Source: Hyphomonas sp. L-53-1-40 (lineage in GTDB: Bacteria > Pseudomonadota > Alphaproteobacteria > Caulobacterales > Hyphomonadaceae). Taken from it: a stretch of DNA of 64,000 nt. Shown here in pieces: positions 1-6,446 of this stretch. Both the position numbers and the translations under genes were made by a program. Within the stretch, counting starts at the first letter, position 1. Every line of letters begins with the position of its first letter. The notes beneath the pieces are model-generated. The model did not search any database. It was not told the origin of the DNA and saw only the letters and a list, made by a program, of their open reading frames with translations. The stretch covers positions 248,001 through 312,000 of the forward strand of contig NZ_AWFI01000012.1 in the NCBI RefSeq assembly GCF_000682775.1. Reading direction: 5' to 3'.

Positions 1-2
1 CG

Positions 3-332
3 TGGAAGCCCGACGATGTGTTCTTCGATCTCACGAAGGACAAGCGCGCCATCAATGCGATGATTGGAGATATTGCGACCCTGTCGCTCGCGGAATCGTG
101 CCGCGCCGAGACGGGCAAGGCGCAGAAACAGGAGCTTGCGAACCGGATCAGCGGGGAGGGTTGCGAGGCCAATCCTGACTGGCGACCGGGCTGGATGCAG
201 GTGCCACCGACCCGCCTTGTCGAGGGGGCCGGATCACCGCCCGCCGATGCGTGGACACGGATTGCGAGCCTGTTCGAAGCGGGGGCGGAAAACGCGTCCG
301 ATGAGACGCCTGAGCATCAGGACGCTGCCTGA
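3..332 (+). CDS. ParB/RepB-like partition protein, C-terminal end only
   Basis: The reading frame is open from the left edge of the window (codons Trp-Lys-Pro-Asp-Asp before the GTG at 18), so the gene starts outside. The visible part contains KPDDVFFDLT and KRAINAMIGDIA, which I recognise as the tail of ParB-like proteins encoded in ICEs and plasmids of sphingomonads and relatives. Those proteins act in DNA partition or in transcription within the element. No N-terminal ParB nuclease-like domain can be seen because it would lie upstream. It ends 440 bases before the DUF736 gene, and the intervening stretch is rich in inverted repeats. The family call rests on memory of homologous tails, so it is good but not certain. 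Confidence 0.7.
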   Translation, partial: WKPDDVFFDLTKDKRAINAMIGDIATLSLAESCRAETGKAQKQELANRISGEGCEANPDWRPGWMQVPPTRLVEGAGSPPADAWTRIASLFEAGAENASDETPEHQDAA

Positions 333-772
333 ATAATCGTCTCCTGTTCAGCCAGCTTGAGGAGCCGCCCGGTGCCTGTCACCGGGGGACTGGGGACTGT
401 GGCTCCGATACCTGGGCGACCCATGAAAATACCTTCAAAAATATCGCGCGTCTTGAGGTCTCGATGGACAATCGAGACGCGTGTGATGAGGGGTCTGATT
501 TCTTCCCGAAAAGCGTGTCACTGACCCCTTGTTTCCGTCTTTGCCTTGAAGACCTGGACGCGGACTGAGCGGCCATGAAACCGCCTGGGGCGAAGAAATT
601 TCCCCGCCGCTTTGCGGCTCCTCGCGCAGCAAATTTCATCGCCCCAGGCGGTGCTCCGCATGCGCTTCGCCCCTATCGGGTTCTAGCCGCTCAGCCCCCG
701 TCCGGGCGGTCCGGCGTCGACGGGGACAAGGGGTCCCCGGGAGACACGCCAAGGAAAGAAAAGGAGACCCCT
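333..772. other. Non-coding stretch rich in inverted repeats
   Basis: No convincing gene in 440 bases between the ParB-like gene and DUF736. It holds a perfect 7-base dyad GTCTCGA/TCGAGAC (458-464 and 472-478) and a much larger nested inverted repeat (565-694, listed separately). An open frame from 575 into DUF736 exists, but it only reads through the inverted repeat and has no ribosome site. The dyads make this stretch a candidate promoter/operator or transfer-origin region. No recognisable nic sequence could be assigned. Confidence 0.5.
565..694. repeat. Nested inverted repeat with 22-base arms, possible cruciform or oriT-type element
   Basis: The inner arms are 580-601 and 631-652. They are 22 bases each and complementary except at one position; the left arm begins ACCGCCTGGGGCGAAG and the right arm ends CGCCCCAGGCGGT. 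The 29-base spacer holds its own small hairpin, GCCGC-TTT-GCGGC (606-618). An outer pair CTGAGCGGC (565-573) and GCCGCTCAG (686-694) is also complementary. Such an arrangement is typical of protein-binding or cruciform sites near transfer and partition genes. Which of these it is cannot be told from sequence alone. Confidence 0.7.
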
Positions 773-1096
773 ATGGCAAACGCACTCGGATATGTCAGCG
801 AGACCAAGTCCGGCTTTGAAGGCACCCTCGCAATGATGAACCTCTCTGCCGCAATCCGCATCGAGAAGAATGCAGAAAAGACCGAAGAAGGACATCCGGA
901 CTACCGCATCTATGCCGGTGAAACCTCGACCGAAATCGGCGGCGGCTGGATGCGCAAGTCGAAGGCATCGGGACGCGACTATGTCTCGCTGACGCTGGCA
1001 GACCCGCAGATCGGACCGCGCCGGATTTTCGCGAACCTCGCCCCGGTCAAGGGCAAGAAAGGCCGGCACGTCATTCTCTGGAACGCGCGCGACTAG
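773..1096 (+). CDS. DUF736 domain protein
   Basis: A 107-residue protein, MANALGYVSETKSGFEG at the N-terminus and HVILWNARD at the end, matching the DUF736 family found almost only in conjugative elements of Alpha- and Gammaproteobacteria. Function is unknown. The family is small, soluble and beta-rich with no signal peptide. The ATG at 773 is chosen because AAGGAG lies at 761-766, a normal distance upstream, and family members begin at this point; the frame is open further upstream but only through the inverted-repeat region. A strong intrinsic terminator follows at 1119. A second DUF736 gene (29479-29790) closes the trb operon, so this element carries two divergent copies. Confidence 0.9.
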   Translation: MANALGYVSETKSGFEGTLAMMNLSAAIRIEKNAEKTEEGHPDYRIYAGETSTEIGGGWMRKSKASGRDYVSLTLADPQIGPRRIFANLAPVKGKKGRHVILWNARD

Positions 1097-1118
1097 GGTA
1101 GATCACAGCCTTGCCAAG

Positions 1119-1155
1119 CCGCTCCGGAGACACCTCCGGAGCGGTCTTCTTTCAT
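1119..1155 (+). terminator. Intrinsic terminator after DUF736
   Basis: Perfect 11-base stem CCGCTCCGGAG / CTCCGGAGCGG (1119-1129 and 1134-1144) with an ACAC loop, followed by the pyrimidine-rich TCTTCTTTC. It ends the DUF736 transcript and separates it from the HTH-traF-relaxase operon. Confidence 0.85.
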
Positions 1156-1179
1156 GCCGAAAGGGTCTGAAACGAAGGT

Positions 1180-1197
1180 GCTGATACGCCTATCAGC
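1180..1197. promoter_or_regulatory. Perfect dyad upstream of the HTH gene
   Basis: GCTGATA-CGCC-TATCAGC: 7-base arms are fully complementary around a 4-base centre. It lies in the 180-base gap before the HTH-traF-relaxase operon. A looser pair, GTGTCG and CGACAC, follows near 1238-1268. Position and symmetry fit a repressor operator, possibly for the HTH protein encoded next, but no binding data can be inferred from sequence. Confidence 0.4.
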
Positions 1198-1336
1198 GCT
1201 GCATTCTAACGTGAGGTTTCTTTGGGAATTCAAGGGTGTCGCCAGCGTGTAGTGCAAGTTCGACACTCTTAATCTGAGGATGAGTTGGCAGTCTGTCAGG
1301 GCTTCGAGTTGCGTAGAGGAAAGGAGAAGCAACGCT

Positions 1337-1591
1337 ATGACAGAGACAAATAGAAGTGGAGAGGAGCTTCGACCCAAATCAAACCTCCCAACCCCGACCG
1401 AATGGATGAACACGGATGAAACCGCTGACCATCTCGGCCTCAAACCGAAGACCCTGGTCAATATGCGTTCGCTGGGAACAGGCCCGGTTTATCACAAGAT
1501 CGGCGCCAAGGTCTGGTATCGCGGCAAGGACATCATCGCTTACACCAATGGACGTAGGTTCATGGGGACAGGCCTTCGCGATGAGTCGTAG
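1337..1591 (+). CDS. Small helix-turn-helix DNA-binding protein, excisionase/MerR-like
   Basis: 84 residues. The central part, WMNTDETADHLGLKPKTLVN, is the helix-turn-helix of the HTH_17/excisionase type, followed by a wing-like GPVYHKIGAKVWYRGKDI. Proteins of this kind in ICEs regulate transfer genes or act as recombination directionality factors. The ATG at 1337 is chosen because AAGGAG precedes it (1321-1326), and the residues upstream in the open frame do not look like family sequence. The last 11 bases overlap the start of traF (1581), which indicates translational coupling and one operon with traF and the relaxase. Whether it acts as excisionase or repressor is undecided; the integrase is over 32 kb away, so local regulation is the simpler guess. 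Confidence 0.82.
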   Translation: MTETNRSGEELRPKSNLPTPTEWMNTDETADHLGLKPKTLVNMRSLGTGPVYHKIGAKVWYRGKDIIAYTNGRRFMGTGLRDES

Positions 1592-2276
1592 AACCGCGTT
1601 GTTAGGCATGGGATGCGGGCTTAGCCTCATGGTCTCCGCCAGCATTATCAACCGGTCCGACTTCATCTGGAACCGGACGGAAAGCGTGCCCAAGGGCCTT
1701 TACTTTGTTGACCGGTCGGCGCGAATTTCGACAGGCGATCTGGTAGCGTTTGCGCCCTCGGATGAGGTTCGACATTGGCTGAACGATGAGGGAATTGTTG
1801 GCTCCGACTGGCCCTTGTTGAAGCATGTTGCGGGCCTATCCGGTGACGAGATTTGCAGATGCGATACGCAGGTCTCCATCAACGGGATCACATCTGTTGA
1901 TGCGCTCAAAGTAACCGAGTCCGGCAGCGCCCTTCCCGCCTGGCAGGGCTGTCAGACCCTCAAAGCCGGCGACGTTTTCCTGCTCAACTCTCATCCCCTA
2001 TCAGTCGATGGACGATACTTCGGCGTTCAGGACGGCGCGCGCATCATTGGCGTCGCCAGGTCCATATGGACTTATGGCAACCGGTCGGCTGAGGATCAGG
2101 CGACCGTCAAAGCGATAGATAGCGGGACGGGAATGGCTTCTGTGTCCCGGAGGGCAAGATTAAGGGAGTGTCACCCTGCGACACTTAACCCATTGTCTGC
2201 ACATCCTTTTTCATGTGACCCGGCGCCGGAAAGCGGGTGCACGGATTTGCAATCCGCAGCGCGCTTAGAGCCGTGA
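1581..2276 (+). CDS. traF: TraF, S26-family conjugation signal peptidase
   Basis: TraF is a membrane serine protease that processes and cyclises the TrbC pilin in IncP-type transfer systems. Seen: an N-terminal hydrophobic segment (about residues 6-23), the catalytic serine motif ESVPKG (Ser35), the catalytic lysine in PLLKHVAG (Lys81), and the family's GDVFLLNSHPLSVDGRYFG block. The protein is 231 residues, longer than the usual 170-190. The tail after about residue 170 has no S26 character and its DNA contains a dyad (2167-2185), so the coding end may be younger than the gene. The start overlaps the HTH gene by 11 bases and the stop overlaps the relaxase GTG (GTGA), giving a tight operon. 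Its substrate TrbC is encoded at 21246. Confidence 0.9.
   Translation: MSRRTALLGMGCGLSLMVSASIINRSDFIWNRTESVPKGLYFVDRSARISTGDLVAFAPSDEVRHWLNDEGIVGSDWPLLKHVAGLSGDEICRCDTQVSINGITSVDALKVTESGSALPAWQGCQTLKAGDVFLLNSHPLSVDGRYFGVQDGARIIGVARSIWTYGNRSAEDQATVKAIDSGTGMASVSRRARLRECHPATLNPLSAHPFSCDPAPESGCTDLQSAARLEP
2167..2185. repeat. Dyad AGTGTC/GACACT in the 3' tail of traF
   Basis: AGTGTC (2167-2172) and GACACT (2180-2185) flank ACCCTGC, about 90 bases before the relaxase start and in the part of traF that encodes no recognisable protease sequence. Location just upstream of the relaxase makes it a candidate regulatory or transfer-origin element. No nic motif is identifiable. Confidence 0.35.
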
Positions 2277-4210
2277 GCAACGGTTTCGACTTCGTTCCTC
2301 GACTCGGGAAGATCAGGTCGCAGGGCAAGGTAAAGACCCAGCTGAAGCGGCTGAAACGTGTCGTCGCGAAGGGGCGGCTTGGCAGCCGTGGCCGCAAATC
2401 CCTGGCACCGGGCGCTGTGCGTCATGCAGGGCGTGGAAAAGTACAGGCCGCCCTTGCTCGCCATTGGTCAAACCAGCGGGCCCGGCGCGTCATTGTGAAG
2501 GTCCATATTGCGCGGGCGGGTCCAACCGGCGCGGCGAGTTTTGCAAAGCACGTCGCTTACATCCGCCGCGAAGGTGCCGGGCGCGAGGGTGAGCGCGGAA
2601 AGCTCTATGACCGGAGCGTCGATGAGGCCAATGCAAAAGCGTTCAACGAACGGGCCGACGAGGACAGGCGGCAATTCCGGCTGATCGTCTCTCCCGAAGA
2701 CGCCGAGCAGATGAAGGATCTGACACAGTTCACGCGGGAGTTCATGAACCAGGTCGAGAAGGATCTCGGCCGCCGCCTCGACTGGGTTGCCGCCAATCAT
2801 CACGACACGGCCCAACCTCATGTGCATATTGTCATCAGGGGTGGCAATACCCGGAATGGCGAGCTGCTGATTGACCGCAAATACATCAGGCAGGGATTTC
2901 GGGCGCGAGCGCAGGATCTGGTGACGCTTGAGCTTGGTCAGAGGCGGCTACGGGAGATGGCGGCGGCGAGGTCCAATGAGGCCGAGCGTGAGGCGCTGAC
3001 GGCGATCGATCATGACATAGCCCGTTCGCTGACCGGTGGACGTTACACGCCAGAGAGTGAACGCGGCGGATCGTCGAGATTTGATGGTGCGGTCGTTAAG
3101 CGGCGTCTGCGGTTTCTGAAAACGCTCGATCTTGCGAAGCGACAGAAGGACGGTCGCTGGGCGATGCAGGAAGGTTGGCAGGATACGCTTCGAGCACTTG
3201 GCAGGCGGGGTGACATTATTCGGTCGCTCGCCAACCTCGAGGGTCGGAAGATCGATATGTCGCGTCTCCATGCCCTGCCCCGTGAATTGAACTCCTCTGG
3301 CGAATTCCTGGGGCGGCTCGCGGCCACCTTGCCGGGCGATGAATTGAGGAATGGTACGACGGCACTGATTGAAGGCCTCGATGGGCGGATTTGGTCAATC
3401 GAGATGACGGAGCAAGAAGCGGGTCGATTGCCGAAACCAGGCGGGACTGTTTCGGTTGGGCGGCGAGCAGTTGAGCCGAAGCCTGCGGATCGGACGATTG
3501 CTGCGATCGCCGAGCGAAACGGTGGGGTGTACTCTGAGGAACTGCATGAGGAGGCTGATCCATCGAGCTCACCGGCGTTCCGGCTCGCGCACAAGCGTCG
3601 GTTGGAAGCGATGAGAAGGTTCGGTGTTGTCGACAGGAATGCGGATAGCTCCTGGGCCATTCCAGAAAACTTCGAAGAGCGCGCTTTGCAGGCCGATACG
3701 AGAAAGCAACGTCTCGCTGTCGATGTTCGGTCCTGGCTGCCGATCGAAGCGCTTACTGAACGACATGTAGAGACGTGGCTGGATCGGATGAACGCAAATG
3801 AGCTGGATGGCGCGAAAGGCCCATTCGCGGACGAACTTCGTACGTCGCTCAGTATTCGAAAGGATTGGTTGCGGAGCAATGGATACGCACTTGATTATAA
3901 CGGACAGCTGACACGGGAAGACGCAGAGCGTCTCAGGAGACACGAACTTATAAAAGCGGCGATAGCGGAACGCGCCCGCGTTGAGCTACCCTTTACATAT
4001 CCGGACAACTGGGATCAATTTTCAGGGACCTATTCGCGGCATGTCGATCTGGCTCAAGGCCGATTTGCTGTGATTGAAGGAAAAGACGGCTTTGTGCTTG
4101 TTCCGGCATCCGGCCAGAAATTGAATTGGGTCGGCAGATGGGTCGAGCTCAACCGTTCGCGTGCTTCAATTCAATGGTCGTTAGGTAGGTCTAGGATACG
4201 TGAATCATGA
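2273..4210 (+). CDS. Relaxase, VirD2/TraI-type (MOBP) with DUF3363-like C-terminus
   Basis: The protein nicks one strand at oriT and pilots it through the T4SS. Seen: a basic N-terminus (FVPRLGKIRSQGK), HVAYIRREG (likely the motif I tyrosine region), and the metal-binding histidine triad in HHDTAQPHVHIVIRG at about residues 175-189, the HUH/motif III signature. The 645-residue length and the long C-terminal part fit the DUF3363-containing relaxases of alphaproteobacterial ICEs. The frame is open from a GTG at 2237, but the GTG at 2273 is preferred: it overlaps the traF stop as GTGA, and related proteins begin near SNGFDF. In related elements traG follows closely; here an 8.1-kb cargo block separates them. 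Confidence 0.93.
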   Translation: MSNGFDFVPRLGKIRSQGKVKTQLKRLKRVVAKGRLGSRGRKSLAPGAVRHAGRGKVQAALARHWSNQRARRVIVKVHIARAGPTGAASFAKHVAYIRREGAGREGERGKLYDRSVDEANAKAFNERADEDRRQFRLIVSPEDAEQMKDLTQFTREFMNQVEKDLGRRLDWVAANHHDTAQPHVHIVIRGGNTRNGELLIDRKYIRQGFRARAQDLVTLELGQRRLREMAAARSNEAEREALTAIDHDIARSLTGGRYTPESERGGSSRFDGAVVKRRLRFLKTLDLAKRQKDGRWAMQEGWQDTLRALGRRGDIIRSLANLEGRKIDMSRLHALPRELNSSGEFLGRLAATLPGDELRNGTTALIEGLDGRIWSIEMTEQEAGRLPKPGGTVSVGRRAVEPKPADRTIAAIAERNGGVYSEELHEEADPSSSPAFRLAHKRRLEAMRRFGVVDRNADSSWAIPENFEERALQADTRKQRLAVDVRSWLPIEALTERHVETWLDRMNANELDGAKGPFADELRTSLSIRKDWLRSNGYALDYNGQLTREDAERLRRHELIKAAIAERARVELPFTYPDNWDQFSGTYSRHVDLAQGRFAVIEGKDGFVLVPASGQKLNWVGRWVELNRSRASIQWSLGRSRIRES

Positions 4211-4344
4211 TGGCGCAAAAAGAAAACCTAGACTTGAGTGAAGACTCTCCCTCTTTGTATAAAGCTAACGACCCTAAGTTGATAAACTCCATAGGCGTTT
4301 GCAGCGCTAGGCGCTTCAATTTAAGCTGGCACTATGCGCCGTGA
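4207..4344 (+). CDS. Possible 45-residue ORF after the relaxase
   Basis: An ATG at 4207 overlaps the relaxase stop (ATGA) and opens a 45-codon frame beginning MMAQKENLDLSEDSPS and ending SWHYAP. No family is recognised and no hydrophobic segment is seen. The overlap is the same style as elsewhere in the operon, which is the only argument for translation; codon use is unremarkable and the region is visibly AT-richer than the relaxase. It may equally be residue of the cargo insertion. Confidence 0.22.
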   Translation: MMAQKENLDLSEDSPSLYKANDPKLINSIGVCSARRFNLSWHYAP

Positions 4345-4400
4345 GTATAAGCGGGCGATTTGCCCAGCACCCGACTTGAGGCTTCTGTAAAGGAGGTGCA

Positions 4401-5036
4401 TTGAATTTCTCAGACGTGAACGCCGTCAAGGATATGCTCGCTCTGCTGGCACCGGGCTTCATTATCCTTATGGTTCAGGAGGCTCACAAAGTCGGGCCAA
4501 GAGACAGTCTGCAGCAGAGGCTCTTTAGCTACGCCGTCGCCTCTACTGCATACTTCGCAGCCATCGCCCCTATTGTTCGCCACGCGGGCGAGGTCCTAAG
4601 CGTGCCTGTTCTTTGGGCGCAGGTTGCTGAATACGCTGTACTACCAGCTATCCTAGGCGTCATCCTGGCGGTGTGTCGGTCGAGACGGTGGCTGGACAGA
4701 ATTTCGCGTTTGCTGAAATTGCCGCCGATTCATCATATTCCGACTGCCTGGGACTGGGCGTTTCCCCTGCAACGTAGCGGAGTGTTTGTTATAGCGACTC
4801 TGGAGAATGGGGACCGCTTTGCAGGGCCATGGTCTCCGGCCGCTTTTGCGTCTTCGACAAGCGGGGAACGCGACTTGTACATCCCAGAGGTATGGGACGC
4901 AAAGGAACAAGGCCCGTGGGAGCGGTTTGAACCAAAACGCGCCATCTTGCTCTGCGGAAAGGACATTAAGACCATCGAGTTTTTCAATGCAGGAGAAAGC
5001 AATGACGAAGAAACCACGTCCGGCACCACACTTTGA
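4401..5036 (+). CDS. DUF6338 family membrane protein
   Basis: 211 residues starting with TTG. This start is supported by an unusually strong ribosome site (AAAGGAGGTG, 4389-4398) at the right spacing and by N-terminal sequence typical of the family (MNFSDVNAVKDMLALLAPGF). Three hydrophobic segments (about residues 12-26, 44-60 and 79-92) precede a soluble part with WDWAFPLQRSGVFVIATLENG and PEVWDAKEQGPWERF. I recognise this as DUF6338, a family of unknown function often followed by a tiny proline-rich protein, as is the case here (5002-5175). By eye its base composition is lower in GC than the backbone. First gene of cargo block A. Confidence 0.8.
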   Translation: MNFSDVNAVKDMLALLAPGFIILMVQEAHKVGPRDSLQQRLFSYAVASTAYFAAIAPIVRHAGEVLSVPVLWAQVAEYAVLPAILGVILAVCRSRRWLDRISRLLKLPPIHHIPTAWDWAFPLQRSGVFVIATLENGDRFAGPWSPAAFASSTSGERDLYIPEVWDAKEQGPWERFEPKRAILLCGKDIKTIEFFNAGESNDEETTSGTTL

Positions 5037-5175
5037 AAAGAAGGGTTACACAGCACCGCCGCCACAACCCCATAAGGTCAATGGCGGCTATCAAGGCCCA
5101 GGTCAGACCACCAATGAAACCAAGCCGCCATCAGGAGGTGGCGGAGGCAGTCAGTCATCTGGCAGCAAAAAGTAA
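5002..5175 (+). CDS. Small proline/glycine-rich protein coupled to DUF6338
   Basis: 57 residues: a basic start (MTKKPRPAPHFEKKGY), then APPPQPHK, and a low-complexity tail with five consecutive glycines ending QSSGSKK. It overlaps the end of DUF6338 by 35 bases in another frame and has its own site AGGAGAAAG just upstream of the ATG. The ORF is below usual length cut-offs, but small basic proline-rich partners of this kind accompany DUF6338 genes elsewhere (from memory), so I think it is real. Likely disordered. Function unknown; a regulatory or adaptor role for the DUF6338 membrane protein is a guess. Confidence 0.6.
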   Translation: MTKKPRPAPHFEKKGYTAPPPQPHKVNGGYQGPGQTTNETKPPSGGGGGSQSSGSKK

Positions 5176-5207
5176 GACCGTTGGCTTTCGATTCTGGACC
5201 AGACTAG

Positions 5208-6443
5208 ATGTTTCGCTTCGTACACACAGCTGACGTTCATCTCGACTCGCCTCTGAAGTCGTTGGCTCTACGCGACCCCGATCTGGCGGAGATGGTTGGC
5301 GTGGCGACTCGGACAGCTTTCCGCCGGGCCGTCGACTTATGCCTTACCGAGCAGGTCGATGCATTTATCGTCGCGGGAGATCTGTATGACGGCTCACTGC
5401 GAAGCATGAAGACGGCGCGCTACTTCGGTGAGGAAATGCGCCGGCTCACGGAGGCCGGAATTCCTGCGTTTATAATTCGGGGCAATCACGACGCGGAATC
5501 CATCATCACACGCGAATTGACCCTCCCAGAGGGCGTGCATGTTTTCAAGAAAACAGATGAGCCGGTCGTTCTGAAAGACGGCGCGGTCGCGGTTCACGGC
5601 GTGAGCTTTGAGGAGCCGCACGCGCCGAATTCGCTGCTTTCCCGGTATCAGCCGGGGACACCCGGCGTCATTGATATCGGGGCGATGCACACCAGCCTGG
5701 ATGGATCGCCGAACCATGACGTGTATGCGCCGTGCTCCACCACGAATCTCGCGGCCCACGGGTATGCTTACTGGGCGCTTGGTCACATCCACAAGCGCAG
5801 CGTGACCACGCATGACGACTGCACCATCGTTATGCCCGGTATTCCTCAAGGCAGGCACATGAACGAGGACGGCGTAAAATCGATAAGCCTGACGACGATT
5901 ACGGAAACTGGAGACTGTACAGTCGAAGAAAAATACGTCGCGCCTGTTCGTTTCGAGCGGCAGTCGCTTGATGTGTCTCAAATTGGAGATTGGCCGGAGC
6001 TTATTGGGCTTACCGAGGACGCCTTCAATTCATTGCGCGACGGTCCGATTGCCGACCAAGACGTCATTGTGCGGTTGACCTGTACCGGGGCCGGAGAGTT
6101 CGCGCGCAAAATGCGTCACGACCGTGAAAGGCTGGAAGAAGAGCTACGGTCCGCCGCGTCACGGGTCGGGCGCGTTCATTTGGAACAGGTCGTTTTTGAC
6201 ACCGCCGTTTCGCAAGTGGTGAAGGACAACCGGGTTTCTGAACTCTCAGCCATCGTTCGAGGCGGTCAAATCGACCTTGCTCAGATCGCGTTGCGGATTG
6301 GAGACGATGTACAGCAATTGATTCAGAAACTGCCAGGCGAACTTCGCGCGCGGTTCGATCCTGCAGAAAATGAAGGTCTGATCCAAGACCTTTCCGAAGA
6401 GGGTGTTTCAGATCTGCTGGCGCAAATAGAGGGAGAAAGCTGA
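5208..6443 (+). CDS. YhaO/SbcD-like metallophosphoesterase nuclease
   Basis: 411 residues of the Mre11/SbcD/YhaO nuclease class, which processes DNA ends with an SMC-type ATPase partner. All five metal-site motifs are seen: HTADVHLD (start), VAGDLYDG, IRGNHDAES, the AMHTSLDG region, and ALGHIHKR. The C-terminal part after about residue 260 would hold the capping/ATPase-contact region. The gene is followed after three bases (TGA-GAC-ATG) by the YhaN-like partner, so the two are co-translated. The host chromosome would normally carry its own repair nuclease. An ICE-borne pair suggests defence, element stability or recombination roles, which is inference. Confidence 0.88.
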   Translation: MFRFVHTADVHLDSPLKSLALRDPDLAEMVGVATRTAFRRAVDLCLTEQVDAFIVAGDLYDGSLRSMKTARYFGEEMRRLTEAGIPAFIIRGNHDAESIITRELTLPEGVHVFKKTDEPVVLKDGAVAVHGVSFEEPHAPNSLLSRYQPGTPGVIDIGAMHTSLDGSPNHDVYAPCSTTNLAAHGYAYWALGHIHKRSVTTHDDCTIVMPGIPQGRHMNEDGVKSISLTTITETGDCTVEEKYVAPVRFERQSLDVSQIGDWPELIGLTEDAFNSLRDGPIADQDVIVRLTCTGAGEFARKMRHDRERLEEELRSAASRVGRVHLEQVVFDTAVSQVVKDNRVSELSAIVRGGQIDLAQIALRIGDDVQQLIQKLPGELRARFDPAENEGLIQDLSEEGVSDLLAQIEGES

Positions 6444-6446
6444 GAC

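Noticed and set aside
575..772. Upstream extension of the DUF736 frame to 575
   Set aside because: It only reads through the inverted repeat, has no ribosome site, and family members start at 773.
145..2272. VirD2/TraI-type nic site to place oriT
   Set aside because: I looked for the YATCCTG-type core in the non-coding stretches; the only near match (AATCCTGAC near 173) is inside the ParB-like gene, so no oriT is claimed.
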